Origin: Sarcina sp. DSM 11001
GTDB lineage: Bacteria; Bacillota; Clostridia; Lachnospirales; Lachnospiraceae
DNA length: 64,000 nucleotides
Direction: 5' to 3'
NCBI RefSeq assembly: GCF_900101015.1
Contig: NZ_FNFZ01000021.1
Location: forward strand, 27,114 to 91,113
Positions 39,214 through 49,274 of the stretch are shown here, one piece after another. Under the pieces are notes generated by a model. That model was given only the letters and a program-made list of their open reading frames with translations. It was not told the DNA's origin and ran no database searches. A program made the position numbers and the translations under genes. How positions within the stretch are numbered: the first letter of the stretch is position 1; the number at the start of each line of letters is the position of its first letter.

Positions 39214-39897
39214 ATGAAGAAAGCGATTATGGCAACAAAGATCGGTATGACTCAGGTTTTCCAGGAGGACGGCACACTGATTCCGGTGACAGTCCTTGAG
39301 GCAGGCCCCTGCGTAGTCACACAGATCAAGACAATGGAAAATGACGGCTATGAAGCAGTTCAGGTCGGCTACGGCGAGGCGAAAGAGCGCATCACCACAG
39401 TGGACAAGAACGGCAAGAAGGAAGTTGCTCACCGTCACGGCGTCGGAAAGGCCATGAAGGGCCATTTCGACAAGGCCGGCGTTCAGGTGAAGAAGCACGT
39501 CAAAGAGTTCCGCTTCGAGAATGCTTCCGAATACAAGCCCGGCGATGAGATCAAGGCTGACATCTTCGCGGCAGGCGACAAGATCGACGCCACTGCAGTT
39601 ACCAAGGGCAAAGGCTTCCAGGGCGCCATCAAGCGTTTCAACCAGCACAGAGGCCCCATGGGACACGGCTCCAAGTTCCATCGTCATCAGGGTTCCAATG
39701 GTTCAAGTTCCGATCCCAGCAGGGTCTTCAAGGGCAAAGGAATGCCCGGACATATGGGCAGCGTACAGGTGACGGTCAGAAACCTTGAGATCGTCCGCGT
39801 GGATGCTGAAAAGAACCTGCTCCTTGTCAAGGGTGCGATTCCCGGACCCAAGAAGGGCCTTGTGACCATCAAAGAGACCACAAAGGCGGACGCCTGA
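39214..39897 (+). CDS. rplC: 50S ribosomal protein L3
   Basis: 227 residues, somewhat longer than the usual 205-215. The opening [19 protein letters not shown] and the long tip loop with [19 protein letters not shown], which reaches toward the peptidyl-transferase centre, are intact, as is the glutamine that is methylated in other bacteria. L3 is one of the first proteins in 50S assembly. Start ATG after AAGAGGTAAGA. rplD follows after 29 nt. Confidence 0.97.
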   Translation: MKKAIMATKIGMTQVFQEDGTLIPVTVLEAGPCVVTQIKTMENDGYEAVQVGYGEAKERITTVDKNGKKEVAHRHGVGKAMKGHFDKAGVQVKKHVKEFRFENASEYKPGDEIKADIFAAGDKIDATAVTKGKGFQGAIKRFNQHRGPMGHGSKFHRHQGSNGSSSDPSRVFKGKGMPGHMGSVQVTVRNLEIVRVDAEKNLLLVKGAIPGPKKGLVTIKETTKADA

Positions 39898-39926
39898 TCA
39901 CAGGTCTTTAGAAAGGAGGAACGCAG

Positions 39927-40550
39927 ATGGCGAACGTATCTGTTTTCAATATGGAAGGCAATGAGGTCGGAAAGATGGACCTCAATGACGCGATTTTCGG
40001 CGTCGAAGTAAATGAGAACCTGATCCACATGGCAGTTGTCCAGCATCTGGCAAACAAGCGCCAGGGGACACAGAAAGCCAAGACCCGCGGCGAGGTCTCC
40101 GGAGGAGGCAGAAAGCCCTGGAGACAGAAGGGTACCGGCCATGCGCGTCAGGGTTCAACGAGAGCTCCCCAGTGGAAGGGCGGCGGCGTTGTATTTGCGC
40201 CCGTTCCCCGCGACTATTCCTTCAAGATGAACAAGAAGGAAAAGAGGATCGCCCTCAAGTCCGCACTGAGCGACCGCGTGCAGGAAGGCAGAGTCATCGT
40301 CCTCGACGAGCTCAAGCTCGACGAGATCAAGACCAAAGCTTTCGCAAAGGTTCTTGAGAACCTGAAGATCGGCGGCAAGTCCCTCTTCGTTCTCGGCGAT
40401 ATGGATCAGAACGTGATCCTTTCCGCAAGGAACCTGCCTGATACCAAGACAACCCAGACGTCTGAGATCAACGTCTATGACATCATGAATGCACAGACAC
40501 TGGTCATGACCAAAGACGCTGTCGCGAAGATCGAGGAGGTGTATGCATAA
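39927..40550 (+). CDS. rplD: 50S ribosomal protein L4
   Basis: 207 residues. The exit-tunnel loop [20 protein letters not shown] is intact, with the macrolide-contact Lys/Gly region, and the [13 protein letters not shown] segment belongs to the globular domain. In E. coli L4 also represses the S10 operon. Start ATG after AAAGGAGGAACGCAG. Its TAA stop overlaps the rplW start by one base, implying translational coupling. Confidence 0.98.
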   Translation: MANVSVFNMEGNEVGKMDLNDAIFGVEVNENLIHMAVVQHLANKRQGTQKAKTRGEVSGGGRKPWRQKGTGHARQGSTRAPQWKGGGVVFAPVPRDYSFKMNKKEKRIALKSALSDRVQEGRVIVLDELKLDEIKTKAFAKVLENLKIGGKSLFVLGDMDQNVILSARNLPDTKTTQTSEINVYDIMNAQTLVMTKDAVAKIEEVYA

Positions 40551-40849
40551 TGGCAACGCTCGAATATTACGACATTCTGTTAAAGCCCGTCATCACGGAG
40601 AAGAGCATGGAAATGATGGCCGAGAAGAAGTACACCTTCCTGGTACATCCCGATGCGAATAAATATCAGATCAAGACTGCCGTTGAGAGACTTTTCGAAG
40701 GCGCAAAGGTCGAGAAGGTCAACACTCTGAACTGCGACGGCAAGAAGAAGAGAAGAGGCATGGTCTTCGGCAAGACGGCAAAGACCAAAAAGGCTATCGT
40801 CAAGCTCACCCCCGACAGCAAGGACATTGAGGTCTTCAGCGGACTTTGA
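40550..40849 (+). CDS. rplW: 50S ribosomal protein L23
   Basis: 99 residues. Segments [14 protein letters not shown] and [19 protein letters not shown] are characteristic. L23 sits at the tunnel exit and docks trigger factor and SRP. Start overlaps the rplD stop (TAATG). A strong stem-loop (40877-40932) lies between it and rplB. Confidence 0.97.
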   Translation: MATLEYYDILLKPVITEKSMEMMAEKKYTFLVHPDANKYQIKTAVERLFEGAKVEKVNTLNCDGKKKRRGMVFGKTAKTKKAIVKLTPDSKDIEVFSGL

Positions 40850-40876
40850 TGAACATTGCATGGGCATCGGATCAGA

Positions 40877-40932
40877 CAGGATCCGTGCAGGGGCTTTTGG
40901 AAAAAAAGACCCCGCCGGGTATACGGATCCTG
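40877..40932 (+). other. Stem-loop between rplW and rplB
   Basis: CAGGATCCGT (40877-40886) pairs perfectly with ACGGATCCTG (40923-40932). Inside, GGGG and CCCC can extend the helix. There is no U-tract, so it is more likely an RNA processing or stability element than a terminator. Confidence 0.6.
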
Positions 40933-40972
40933 CACAGCGCGGTGCAAACAGACATGAATAGGAGAACCAATC

Positions 40973-41806
40973 ATGGGAATTAAAAAGTATACCGCTTATA
41001 CACCGTCGAGAAGAAACATGACGGGATCGGATTTCAGCGAAATCACAAAGAAGACCCCTGAGAAATCACTTGTCGAGTCCCTCAAAAAGAATGCGGGACG
41101 CAACAATCAGGGTAAGATCACTGTCAGACATCACGGCGGCGGAAACAGAAGAAAATACAGACTGGTTGATTTCAGGAGAATCAAGGACGGCATCCCCGCA
41201 AAGGTCATCGGCATCGAGTACGATCCCAACAGAACAGCCAACATCGCGCTGATCTGCTATGCGGATGGTGAGAAATCCTACATCCTTGCTCCCCAGGGAC
41301 TGACTGACGGCATGACCGTCATGAACGGCGAGAAGGCCGAGATCAGAGTCGGCAACTGCCTGCCTCTGTCTGCGATCCCTGTTGGTACCCAGGTACACAA
41401 CATCGAGCTCAAGCCCGGCAAGGGCGGCCAGATGGTCCGCAGCGCCGGCACAAGCGCGCAGCTGATGGCTAAAGAAGGCAAGTACGCTACCCTGCGTCTT
41501 CCCTCCGGCGAAATGAGAATGGTCCCCCTGGAGTGCCGTGCCACTATCGGCGTTATCGGCAACATCGACCACAACCTGATCAACTATGGTAAGGCAGGCC
41601 GGAAGCGCCACATGGGCATTCGTCCCACAGTCCGCGGTTCCGTCATGAATCCTAACGACCATCCTCACGGCGGCGGCGAAGGCAAGGCTCCGATCGGACG
41701 TCCGGGACCTTCCACTCCCTGGGGCAAGCCTGCACTTGGCTACAAGACACGTAAGAAGAAAGCTTCTGATAAGCTGATCGTGAGAAGACGCGGCGCCAAG
41801 AAGTAA
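40973..41806 (+). CDS. rplB: 50S ribosomal protein L2
   Basis: 277 residues, full length. It has the RNA-binding [19 protein letters not shown] N-terminal region and the C-terminal [14 protein letters not shown] loop, whose histidine lies near the peptidyl-transferase centre. L2 is required for subunit joining. Start ATG after AGGAGAACCAATC. Followed by rpsS after 68 nt. Confidence 0.98.
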   Translation: MGIKKYTAYTPSRRNMTGSDFSEITKKTPEKSLVESLKKNAGRNNQGKITVRHHGGGNRRKYRLVDFRRIKDGIPAKVIGIEYDPNRTANIALICYADGEKSYILAPQGLTDGMTVMNGEKAEIRVGNCLPLSAIPVGTQVHNIELKPGKGGQMVRSAGTSAQLMAKEGKYATLRLPSGEMRMVPLECRATIGVIGNIDHNLINYGKAGRKRHMGIRPTVRGSVMNPNDHPHGGGEGKAPIGRPGPSTPWGKPALGYKTRKKKASDKLIVRRRGAKK

Positions 41807-41874
41807 AAAAAGGTGAATACAGCGACCCGGATGAAAAAGGCCGGCGCTGAGGTTAAATAAGGAGAATACTTACC

Positions 41875-42165
41875 ATGGCAAGATCATTGAAAAAGGGACC
41901 GTTTGCGGATAAGAGCCTTTTGAAGAAGATTGACGAGATGAACGCTTCCGGCAGCAAGCAGGTCATCAAGACCTGGTCCCGCCGTTCTACGATTTTCCCG
42001 TCATTTGTTGGCCACACGATTGCTGTCCACGACGGACGCAAGCACGTGCCGGTGTATGTGACCGAAGATATGGTCGGACACAAGCTCGGAGAGTTCGTTA
42101 TGACCAGAACCTACAGAGGACACCAGGGCAACAACAAGAATGAGAGAAAGTCTTCGGCAGGCTGA
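41875..42165 (+). CDS. rpsS: 30S ribosomal protein S19
   Basis: 96 residues. [18 protein letters not shown] and [20 protein letters not shown] are signature segments. S19 forms a complex with S13 in the 30S head and contacts A-site tRNA and bridge B1a. Start ATG after AAGGAGAATACTTACC. rplV follows 34 nt later. Confidence 0.98.
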   Translation: MARSLKKGPFADKSLLKKIDEMNASGSKQVIKTWSRRSTIFPSFVGHTIAVHDGRKHVPVYVTEDMVGHKLGEFVMTRTYRGHQGNNKNERKSSAG

Positions 42166-42199
42166 GCCCCGGAGTTGATTCATTGAAAGGAGTGGAACT

Positions 42200-42598
42200 A
42201 TGGCAAACGGACATAGAACCCAGATTAAACGAGAGAGAAACGCTCAGAAGGACACCCGTCCCTCCGCAAAGCTTTCTTACGCCAGGATTCCTGTTCAGAA
42301 GGCATGCTTCGTCATGGACGCGATCCGCGGCAAAGATGTCGAGACAGCAGCAGGCATCCTTACATATAACAACAGATATGCTTCAGAAGTGATCCTGAAG
42401 CTCCTCAACTCCGCAGTGGCGAATGCCGAGAACAACCTCGGCCTCAATCCCGCCAACCTGTACGTCGCCGAGTGCTATGCCTTTGACGGCCCGACCATGA
42501 AGAGGATCAGGCCCAGGGCACAGGGCAGAGCCTACAGGATCCTGAAGAGGATGAGCAACCTCAAGATCGTCCTTGACGAGAAGAAGAGTGAAGCGTAA
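42200..42598 (+). CDS. rplV: 50S ribosomal protein L22
   Basis: 132 residues. The tunnel-lining hairpin with RIRPRAQGRAYRI is present, and the N-terminal globular part contains DAIRGKDVETAAGIL. L22 lines the exit tunnel beside L4 and is a site of macrolide-resistance changes; no deletion is seen in the loop. Start ATG after AAAGGAGTGGAACT. rpsC follows after 24 nt. Confidence 0.97.
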   Translation: MANGHRTQIKRERNAQKDTRPSAKLSYARIPVQKACFVMDAIRGKDVETAAGILTYNNRYASEVILKLLNSAVANAENNLGLNPANLYVAECYAFDGPTMKRIRPRAQGRAYRILKRMSNLKIVLDEKKSEA

Positions 42599-42622
42599 GC
42601 GGAAAAATGAAAGGAGCCAAGA

Positions 42623-43285
42623 ATGGGACAGAAAGTTAATCCTCATGGTCTGCGCGTAGGCATCATCAAGGACTGGGACTCCAGGTGGTATGCTGAAGGC
42701 GACTTCGCGGACCTGCTCGTTGAAGATTACAATATCAGAAAATTTCTGAAGAAAAAGCTCTACAGCGCCGGCATCTCCAAGGTTGAGGTGGAGCGCGCGT
42801 CTGACCGCGTCAAGGTCGTCGTCTACGCGCAGAAGCCCGGTGTCATCATCGGCAAGGGCGGCGCTGAGATCGAGAATACCAGAAAACAGCTTTCCAAGAT
42901 GACCGGCAAGAAGATCCTTCTTGACATCAAGCTGATCAAGCACCCCGACAAGGATGCACAGCTGGTCGCTGAGAATATCGCGCAGCAGCTTGAGGGACGT
43001 ATTTCCTTCAGAAGAGCCATGAAGTCCTGCATGGGCAGAACCATGAAGGCCGGCGCTCTCGGAATCAAGGCTGCCTGCGGCGGACGTCTGGGCGGCGCTG
43101 ACATTGCGCGTACCGAGACTTACTCCGAGGGAACCATTCCGCTGCAGACACTGCGCGCGGATATCGATTATGGCTTTGCGGAAGCAAATACCACCTACGG
43201 CAAGGTTGGCGTCAAGGTGTGGATCTACAAGGGTGAGGTGCTTCCCACAAAGAACACAGATAAAGCAGAAGGGGGTGACCGCTGA
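42623..43285 (+). CDS. rpsC: 30S ribosomal protein S3
   Basis: 220 residues. [20 protein letters not shown] opens the protein. The KH domain motif [17 protein letters not shown] lies near residues 74-90, and the C-terminal domain carries GADIARTE. S3 helps form the mRNA entry channel and helicase site. Start ATG after AAAGGAGCCAAGA. The TGA stop overlaps the rplP start by one base. Confidence 0.98.
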   Translation: MGQKVNPHGLRVGIIKDWDSRWYAEGDFADLLVEDYNIRKFLKKKLYSAGISKVEVERASDRVKVVVYAQKPGVIIGKGGAEIENTRKQLSKMTGKKILLDIKLIKHPDKDAQLVAENIAQQLEGRISFRRAMKSCMGRTMKAGALGIKAACGGRLGGADIARTETYSEGTIPLQTLRADIDYGFAEANTTYGKVGVKVWIYKGEVLPTKNTDKAEGGDR

Positions 43286-43713
43286 TGTTAATGCCCAAGA
43301 GAGTGAAATATCGTAAACAGTTCCGCGGCAGCATGGCAGGTACGCCCACCAGGGGCACAAAGATCGCTTACGGTGAGTACGGTCTTGTCTGCACCGAGCC
43401 CGTCTGGATCCGTTCCAATCAGATCGAGGCAGCTCGTGTCGCCATGACCCGTTACGTCCGCAGAGGCGGTAAGATCTGGATCAAGATCTTCCCTGACAAG
43501 CCCGTCACCAAGAAACCTGCTGAGGTCCGTATGGGCTCCGGTAAGGGCGCTGTGGAATACTGGGTAGCTGTTGTCAAGCCCGGCAGAGTCATGTTCGAGA
43601 TCGCCGGTGTTCCTGAAGAGACTGCAAAAGAAGCACTCCGCCTTGCAGCCAACAAGCTTCCCTGCAAGTGCAAGATCGTTTCGAAAGCGCAATTGGAAGG
43701 TGGTGCAGTTTAA
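43285..43713 (+). CDS. rplP: 50S ribosomal protein L16
   Basis: 142 residues. Segments [19 protein letters not shown] and [19 protein letters not shown] are characteristic. L16 contacts A-site tRNA and organises the peptidyl-transferase region. Start codon overlaps the rpsC stop, with GGGGGTGAC upstream. rpmC begins on the base after its stop, so the three genes are coupled. Confidence 0.98.
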   Translation: MLMPKRVKYRKQFRGSMAGTPTRGTKIAYGEYGLVCTEPVWIRSNQIEAARVAMTRYVRRGGKIWIKIFPDKPVTKKPAEVRMGSGKGAVEYWVAVVKPGRVMFEIAGVPEETAKEALRLAANKLPCKCKIVSKAQLEGGAV

Positions 43714-43914
43714 ATGAAGAGTAAAGCGTACGTCGAGGACCTTAGAAGTAAAAACATCGAAGAGCTGAACCAGGAACTTGTTTCCGCCAAGAAAGAGCTT
43801 TTCAATCTGAGATTCCAGAATGCCACGAACCAGCTGACGAACACGGCCAGGATCAGAGAAGTCCGCAGAAATATTGCCAGGATCAAGACCATGATCAGCG
43901 CCAATGAGCAGTGA
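43714..43914 (+). CDS. rpmC: 50S ribosomal protein L29
   Basis: 66 residues, a two-helix hairpin protein near the tunnel exit. [20 protein letters not shown] and [15 protein letters not shown] match the family. It starts immediately after the rplP stop (TAAATG), and GGAAGGTGGT lies inside the rplP end as RBS. rpsQ follows after 71 nt. Confidence 0.97.
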   Translation: MKSKAYVEDLRSKNIEELNQELVSAKKELFNLRFQNATNQLTNTARIREVRRNIARIKTMISANEQ

Positions 43915-43985
43915 GCAGGATTTACAGCACCCTGTGCTGTCCTTGGGGCAGCCAGGGGAGATTCTGAGAATAAAGGAGAATAACC

Positions 43986-44240
43986 GTGGAAAGAAATCTT
44001 AGAAAAGTCCGCATCGGCAAGGTTGTCAGCGACAAGATGGACAAGACCGTCGTCGTGGCGATCGAAGACCACATCAAGCATCCGCTGATCGGAAAGATCG
44101 TCAAGAGGACATACAAGCTCAAAGCACATGATGAGCAGAACGAGTGCGGAATCGGTGATACCGTCCGCGTTATGGAGACAAGACCGCTCTCCAAGACCAA
44201 GAGATGGAGAGTCGTGAACGTCATCGAGAAGGCAAGGTAA
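43986..44240 (+). CDS. rpsQ: 30S ribosomal protein S17
   Basis: 84 residues with a GTG start after AAAGGAGAATAACC. The OB-fold segments [22 protein letters not shown] and [15 protein letters not shown] sequence are typical. S17 binds the lower body of 16S rRNA. A 208-nt spacer follows before rplN, much longer than usual. Confidence 0.97.
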   Translation: MERNLRKVRIGKVVSDKMDKTVVVAIEDHIKHPLIGKIVKRTYKLKAHDEQNECGIGDTVRVMETRPLSKTKRWRVVNVIEKAR

Positions 44241-44448
44241 TCGATCGCAGTAGGATCATTACCCTGCATCGTAATCTGCCTGACGAGATCGCAGTTACAG
44301 GAATGGCCGTATGAGCAGAAAGCCGTGAAAGCCCGCGGATGAAAGCGGGACGCGCCCCTGCTCCTCTGGGCCGTACGGGCACCGGCCGGGAAAACGCTTC
44401 CCGGCGGTAAGGGCCTGTACCAGAACCGCAAGAAAGGAAAAAACAGAT
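44241..44448 (+). other. Structured rpsQ-rplN spacer
   Basis: 208 nt, GC-rich, with inverted elements such as CGGCCGGGAAAACGCTTCCCGGCGG (described by position 44383-44407) and CCCGC/GCGGG near 44333-44350. No reading frame with an RBS. Function unknown. Confidence 0.4.
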
Positions 44449-44817
44449 ATGATTCAGCAGGAAAGCAGACTCAGAGTTGCCGATAATACCGGTGCGAAGG
44501 AAATCCTCTGCATCCGCGTCTGCGGCGGCTCCACAAGAAGATATGCAAGGATCGGTGATACCATTATCGCGACTGTCAAGGAAGCAGCTCCCGGCGGCGT
44601 CGTCAAAAAGGGTGATGTTGTCAAGGCTGTCGTTGTCCGCACGGTCAACACAACCAGGCGCAAAGACGGTTCCTACATCAGATTTGATGAGAACGCCGCA
44701 GTCATTATCAAAGACGACCAGACTCCGACAGGCACACGTATCTTCGGACCTGTGGCCAGAGAGCTTCGTGAGAAGAAGTTCATGAAGATCCTCTCCCTGG
44801 CTCCTGAAGTCTTATAA
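44449..44817 (+). CDS. rplN: 50S ribosomal protein L14
   Basis: 122 residues, standard. [20 protein letters not shown] at the start, and the RGVV-like and [20 protein letters not shown] segments are conserved. L14 is near the factor-binding site and is the docking point of the silencing factor RsfS. Start ATG after AAAGGAAAAAACAGAT. rplX follows after 13 nt. Confidence 0.98.
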   Translation: MIQQESRLRVADNTGAKEILCIRVCGGSTRRYARIGDTIIATVKEAAPGGVVKKGDVVKAVVVRTVNTTRRKDGSYIRFDENAAVIIKDDQTPTGTRIFGPVARELREKKFMKILSLAPEVL

Positions 44818-44830
44818 GGAGGAGAGAGCT

Positions 44831-45142
44831 ATGGCAATGAATAAGATCAAGGTTGGCGATACTGTCAGAGTCATGACCGGCAAGAGCAAGGGTCATGAGG
44901 GCAAGGTTATCTCCGTCGACCGTAAAAAAGGCAGAGTCACCGTAGAAGGTGCAAATATCGTCACAAAGCATCAGAAGCCTTCCATGGCAAACCAGAACGG
45001 CGGCATCGTGCAGCAGGAAGCTGCCATGGATATCTCCAATGTCATGCTGGTCGTTGACGGCCAGGTCACCCGCGTAGGTTTCAGCGGTGAGGGCAGGAGC
45101 AAAGTCCGCATCGCCAAGAAGACCGGCAAGGTGGTCGAGTAA
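44831..45142 (+). CDS. rplX: 50S ribosomal protein L24
   Basis: 103 residues. The KOW motif KVGDTVRVMTGKSKGHEGKV is near the N-terminus. L24 initiates 50S assembly and lies at the tunnel exit. The ATG at 44831 follows AAGGAGGAGAGAGCT; a second ATG two codons on is possible. A 149-nt GC-rich spacer precedes rplE. Confidence 0.97.
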   Translation: MAMNKIKVGDTVRVMTGKSKGHEGKVISVDRKKGRVTVEGANIVTKHQKPSMANQNGGIVQQEAAMDISNVMLVVDGQVTRVGFSGEGRSKVRIAKKTGKVVE

Positions 45143-45291
45143 TACAGCCGCAGCGTGACAGGCGTGACGCTTTGGAGCGCAGGTTTGTCGACTATGCTCA
45201 GGCCCTGTCAGGCATCAATCACCGGCATCGCGTGATCCGGCCGGCCGCCTGACGGAGCTCAGGAGTAACAGCATATTAGGAGGAAAATACG

Positions 45292-45840
45292 TTGAGTAGA
45301 CTCAAAGATCTGTATATGAATGAGATCCGCGAACAGATGATGAAGAAGTTCGGCTACAAGAACATCATGCAGGTTCCGAAGCTGGACAAGATCGTCGTCA
45401 ACATGGGCATCGGTGAGGCAAGAGAGAACGAGAAGATCCTCGACGCAGCCACAAGGGATATGGCCATCATCACCGGACAGAAGCCCGTTATCACAAAAGC
45501 GAAAAAGTCCATCGCTAACTTCAAGATCAGGGAAGGCATGCCTATCGGCTGCAAGGTCACACTTCGCGGCGACCGCATGTACGAGTTCCTTGACAGGCTT
45601 GTCAACCTGGCACTTCCCCGTGTCCGTGACTTCCGCGGCGTAAACCCCAATTCCTTTGACGGAAGAGGCAACTACGCGCTGGGCATCAAAGAACAGCTGA
45701 TCTTCCCCGAGATCGAGTACGACAAGATCGACAAGGTCAGGGGCATGGACATCATTTTCACCACCACGGCAAAAACCGATGAGGAAGCAAGGGAGCTCCT
45801 TCGCCTCTTCAATATGCCTTTTGCCAGGGAGCAGCAGTAA
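45292..45840 (+). CDS. rplE: 50S ribosomal protein L5
   Basis: 182 residues. TTG start with a perfect AGGAGG 8 nt upstream. Segments [18 protein letters not shown] and the C-terminal [20 protein letters not shown] are typical. L5 binds 5S rRNA and forms a bridge to S13. rpsZ follows after 77 nt. Confidence 0.97.
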   Translation: MSRLKDLYMNEIREQMMKKFGYKNIMQVPKLDKIVVNMGIGEARENEKILDAATRDMAIITGQKPVITKAKKSIANFKIREGMPIGCKVTLRGDRMYEFLDRLVNLALPRVRDFRGVNPNSFDGRGNYALGIKEQLIFPEIEYDKIDKVRGMDIIFTTTAKTDEEARELLRLFNMPFAREQQ

Positions 45841-45917
45841 CCCTGTCAACCTGTTGGGACAGTCCAGAGCCGTGAGCACAGAACGCTCCGACGGATATAG
45901 AATCAGGAGATAAAATA

Positions 45918-46103
45918 ATGGCAAAAACAGCTATGAAAATGAAACAGCAGGCGAAACCCAAGTTTTCCACCAGAGCCTACACCCGCTGCAGGATCTGTGG
46001 ACGCCCGCACTCGGTTCTTAAAAAGTATGGAATCTGCAGAATCTGCTTCCGGGAACTGGCATACAAGGGTCAGATTCCGGGCGTTAAGAAAGCCAGCTGG
46101 TAA
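45918..46103 (+). CDS. rpsZ: 30S ribosomal protein S14, zinc-binding type Z
   Basis: 61 residues. CRICGRPH and CRICFRE give the four-cysteine zinc ribbon of the short S14 class found in Gram-positive bacteria. S14 lies in the 30S head. Start ATG after AGGAGATAAAATA. The zinc form together with zinc-type L33 and L36 suggests zinc-replete ribosomes; a zinc-free S14 paralogue is not in this window. Confidence 0.98.
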   Translation: MAKTAMKMKQQAKPKFSTRAYTRCRICGRPHSVLKKYGICRICFRELAYKGQIPGVKKASW

Positions 46104-46192
46104 GGAACTGAAACTATTTATTCGTTTTCAGCCCCTTAAACAAAGCGGAGTTATTTGAAATTTGGTGAATCCACTATCAGGAGGCAAAATCA

Positions 46193-46594
46193 ATGACAAT
46201 GAGCGATCCTATTGCAGATATGCTTACAAGAATCCGTAACGCAAACACTGCAAAACACGATACAGTCGATATTCCCTCTTCCAAGATGAAGCTCGCGATC
46301 GCGAACATCCTGCTCGACGAAGGTTACATCAGGAAGTATGAGATGGTCGACAACGGCAATTTCCAGGATATCCGCATCACCCTGAAGTACGGCGCGGACA
46401 AGAATGACAAGATCATCACCGGTCTCAAGAGGATCTCCAAGCCCGGTCTTCGCGTCTATGCCAAGAAGGATGAAGTTCCGAAGGTACTTGACGGACTCGG
46501 CACCGCGATCCTTTCCACCAACCAGGGCGTGATCACCGACAAGAAGGCCAGAGAGCTCGAAGTCGGCGGCGAAGTGCTTGCATTCATCTGGTAA
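46193..46594 (+). CDS. rpsH: 30S ribosomal protein S8
   Basis: 133 residues. [20 protein letters not shown] and the C-terminal [20 protein letters not shown] segment are family signatures. S8 organises the 30S platform and in E. coli represses the spc operon. ATG at 46193 with AGGAGG 8 nt upstream; a second ATG two codons later is also possible. A 156-nt spacer with GGCGGC/GCCGCC hairpin follows. Confidence 0.98.
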   Translation: MTMSDPIADMLTRIRNANTAKHDTVDIPSSKMKLAIANILLDEGYIRKYEMVDNGNFQDIRITLKYGADKNDKIITGLKRISKPGLRVYAKKDEVPKVLDGLGTAILSTNQGVITDKKARELEVGGEVLAFIW

Positions 46595-46750
46595 TACCGT
46601 AGAGGCGGCGTCAGGCCGCCCCGGGGAAAAAGGAAAAAGAAATCAATAAGAATCAGGACCATATCGATTATGCCGTGATCCACAGCACAGACCTGGATCC
46701 GGTATATGGAATACTGCTTAGAAAAGAAAATACAATCAGGAGGTACGGGC

Positions 46751-47290
46751 ATGTCACGCATCGGTAAAATGCCAATCGCTATTCCTGCAGGCGTCACTGT
46801 AGAGATAGCAGAAAATAATAAAGTGACTGTAAAGGGTCCCAAAGGTACTTTGGAGAGAACCCTTCCGGGTGAGATGAAGATCACGCAGAACGATGGCGTC
46901 ATCACCATCGAGAGACCCAATGATCTGAAGAAGGAAAAATCCCTTCATGGACTGACCAGAAGCCTGCTCCACAACATGGTGGTCGGTGTGTCTGCCGGTT
47001 TCGAGAAGAAGCTGGAAGTCAACGGCGTTGGTTACAGAGCGGCGAAGTCAGGCAATACGCTTACGCTTAGCTTAGGATATTCCCATCCCGTTGAGATGAC
47101 AGATCCCGAAGGCGTCACCACCGAGGTCCAGGGCAATGTGATCACCGTCAAGGGGATTGATAAAGAAGCCGTCGGACAGTTTGCAGCCAACATCAGAGAC
47201 AAGCGCAGACCTGAACCTTACAAGGGCAAGGGCATCAAGTACTCGGATGAGACCATCCGCCGCAAAGTTGGTAAGACCGGCAAGAAATAA
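46751..47290 (+). CDS. rplF: 50S ribosomal protein L6
   Basis: 179 residues. Starts at ATG 46751 ([15 protein letters not shown]) with AGGAGG 7 nt upstream; the frame is open 15 codons further but without homology or RBS. The C-terminal [17 protein letters not shown] block is intact. L6 lies near the sarcin-ricin loop and factor site. A 145-nt spacer precedes rplR. Confidence 0.98.
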   Translation: MSRIGKMPIAIPAGVTVEIAENNKVTVKGPKGTLERTLPGEMKITQNDGVITIERPNDLKKEKSLHGLTRSLLHNMVVGVSAGFEKKLEVNGVGYRAAKSGNTLTLSLGYSHPVEMTDPEGVTTEVQGNVITVKGIDKEAVGQFAANIRDKRRPEPYKGKGIKYSDETIRRKVGKTGKK

Positions 47291-47435
47291 ATTACAGCTT
47301 CAGTCCGCGTGACTGAATAAGCCATAATTCTGTTCTGGCTGCCGGAAGGCAGAGACCTGAGGAACTGATGACTTACCTGGGACATCAGGATGTGACAGGA
47401 AGGCATCCGGCGGCATATACTTGGAGGAATTCATA

Positions 47436-47804
47436 ATGGTAAAGAAAGCAAACAGGAAGGCGATCCGCGAGAAAAAGCACTCCAGGATCCGCAACAGGAT
47501 CAGCGGGACTGCACAGTGCCCCCGCCTTGCCGTATACAGAAGCAATAAACACATCTATGCACAGATCATCGACGACGACGCCCAGACCACTCTGGTGGCT
47601 GCAGGTACGATCGAGAAGGAAATCCAGGATGCTGTTGAGCATACAGATGATATCGCAGCAGCTGAGAAGGTCGGTGAAGTGATCGCAAAGAGAGCAGCCG
47701 AGAAGGGTATCAAGGAAGTGGTCTTTGACCGCGGTGGATACATCTACATGGGCAAGGTTGCAGCTCTGGCAGACGCTGCCCGCAAGGCCGGCCTGGAATT
47801 CTAA
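47436..47804 (+). CDS. rplR: 50S ribosomal protein L18
   Basis: 122 residues. ATG at 47436 after TTGGAGGAATTCATA; the upstream in-frame start overlaps this [22 protein letters not shown] and the C-terminal [20 protein letters not shown] are conserved. L18 binds 5S rRNA together with L5. rpsE follows after 15 nt. Confidence 0.98.
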   Translation: MVKKANRKAIREKKHSRIRNRISGTAQCPRLAVYRSNKHIYAQIIDDDAQTTLVAAGTIEKEIQDAVEHTDDIAAAEKVGEVIAKRAAEKGIKEVVFDRGGYIYMGKVAALADAARKAGLEF

Positions 47805-47819
47805 GGAGGAGAATGTGTG

Positions 47820-48329
47820 ATGAAACATACAATGATCGATACAAGCCAGATGGAACTTTCCGATAAGGTTGTGGCCATCAAGCGCGTTACGAAGGTTGTC
47901 AAAGGCGGCCGCAACATGCGCTTCACGGCGCTCGTTGTTGTCGGTGACGGAAACGGCCATGTCGGCTGCGGCCTGGGCAAGGCCACTGAAATCCCCGAGG
48001 CGATCCGCAAGGGCAGAGAAGACGCTTCCAAGAACCTTGTCAGTGTTGCCCTCGACGAAGTCGCCAGCATTTCCCACGATTACATCGGCAAATACGGCAG
48101 TGCTTCCGTCCTTCTGAAGAAGTCTCCCGATGGTACCGGTATCATCGCAGGCGGTCCTGCACGTACTGTCTGTGAGCTGGCCGGCATCAAGAACATCCGT
48201 ACCAAGTCTCTTGGCTCCAACAACAAGCAGAACGTCGTTCTGGCAACCATCAACGGCCTCAGCCAGCTGAAGGTTCCGGAAGAAGTCGCGGCAAGACGCG
48301 GCAAGACCGTCGCTGAGCTCAAGGGCTGA
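47820..48329 (+). CDS. rpsE: 30S ribosomal protein S5
   Basis: 169 residues. The S5 signature [20 protein letters not shown] and [17 protein letters not shown] are intact; the loop after VVKGG is where spectinomycin-resistance changes occur and looks wild type. S5 helps form the mRNA entry channel and affects accuracy. AAGGAGG lies upstream; the GTG just before the chosen ATG is an equally possible start. Confidence 0.97.
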   Translation: MKHTMIDTSQMELSDKVVAIKRVTKVVKGGRNMRFTALVVVGDGNGHVGCGLGKATEIPEAIRKGREDASKNLVSVALDEVASISHDYIGKYGSASVLLKKSPDGTGIIAGGPARTVCELAGIKNIRTKSLGSNNKQNVVLATINGLSQLKVPEEVAARRGKTVAELKG

Positions 48330-48368
48330 CCGGAGCAAGACAAAACGATCTGAAAGGAGATATCGAAA

Positions 48369-48584
48369 ATGCCTACAGATGTGAAAGAAACAGCAGCTGA
48401 GCCGAAGAAGCTGAAAATCACTCTGATCAAGTCTACCATCGGTGCTGTTCCCAAGAACCGCGCGATTGTCAAGTCCATGGGATTCAAGAAGCTGAACAGC
48501 TCTGTGATCCTTCCTGACAACGCCGCGACCAGGGGTCAGATCAGACTGATCAATCATATGGTCAAGGTCGAAGAGCTGAACTAA
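48369..48584 (+). CDS. rpmD: 50S ribosomal protein L30
   Basis: 71 residues, about 12 more than the minimal L30 because of an N-terminal extension [12 protein letters not shown]. The core [20 protein letters not shown] and HMVKVEEL end are typical. Start ATG after AAAGGAGATATCGAAA. It is between rpsE and rplO as usual. Confidence 0.96.
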   Translation: MPTDVKETAAEPKKLKITLIKSTIGAVPKNRAIVKSMGFKKLNSSVILPDNAATRGQIRLINHMVKVEELN

Positions 48585-48601
48585 TAGTCAGGAGGTATAT
48601 C

Positions 48602-49045
48602 ATGGATTTACATAATCTTAAGCCTGCGGAAGGCTCCAAGCACGATAATTACCGCAGAGGCCGCGGCCATGCTTCCGGCAACGGCAAGACAGCCGGTTAC
48701 GGCCACAAGGGTCAGAAGGCAAGGAGCGGAGCTCCCAGGCCCGGATTTGAAGGCGGCCAGATGCCTCTTTACAGGAGACTTCCCAAGAGAGGTTTCAAAA
48801 ACTACAATGCGAAAGACATCGTTGCCATTGACATCAAGACCCTCGAGAGATTTGAGGACGGTGCGGTTGTTGACGAGCAGACTCTCCTTGAGAGCGGGGC
48901 TGTCAGCAGGATCGGCGATGGCGTCAAAATCGTTGGCAACGCAGACCTGGGCAAGAAGCTGACCGTCAAGGTCACAGCCTTCAGCGCTGCAGCCAAGGAA
49001 AAGATCGAAGCAGCAGGCGGAACAGCCGAAACGATTGGCCGCTGA
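48602..49045 (+). CDS. rplO: 50S ribosomal protein L15
   Basis: 147 residues. The Gly/Arg-rich [20 protein letters not shown] and [17 protein letters not shown] segments, which thread into 23S rRNA, are intact. Start ATG after AGGAGGTATATC. A 10-bp hairpin follows before secY. Confidence 0.98.
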   Translation: MDLHNLKPAEGSKHDNYRRGRGHASGNGKTAGYGHKGQKARSGAPRPGFEGGQMPLYRRLPKRGFKNYNAKDIVAIDIKTLERFEDGAVVDEQTLLESGAVSRIGDGVKIVGNADLGKKLTVKVTAFSAAAKEKIEAAGGTAETIGR

Positions 49046-49064
49046 TCGTCATTGAAATAGCAAT

Positions 49065-49103
49065 GCCATACCGGAGTGTCTGACACCCGGTATGGCTTCC
49101 CCT
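49065..49103 (+). terminator. Hairpin between rplO and secY
   Basis: GCCATACCGG (49065-49074) pairs perfectly with CCGGTATGGC (49087-49096), followed by TTCCCCTTTA. The poor U-tract suggests a partial terminator or pause that would lower secY relative to the r-protein genes. Confidence 0.5.
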
Positions 49104-49274
49104 TTATCCCGGCACTTTGCTTTCAGTAGAAAACTTTGTCCGGCAGAGAGACTGCTCCTGCGAGCCCTTGTTTTCCCGACAGGATGCTCCTGCGCAGCCC
49201 CCTCCTAACGGTCGAAGGCTCCGGCAGAGATGTGCTGGGGGAGGGGCCAAGTATTTCGGAAAGGCCTGGTTAGA

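Noticed and set aside
39012..39299. 95-codon frame between rpsJ and rplC
   Set aside because: Runs out of phase into rplC, lacks an RBS and shows no family features; the region is treated as spacer.
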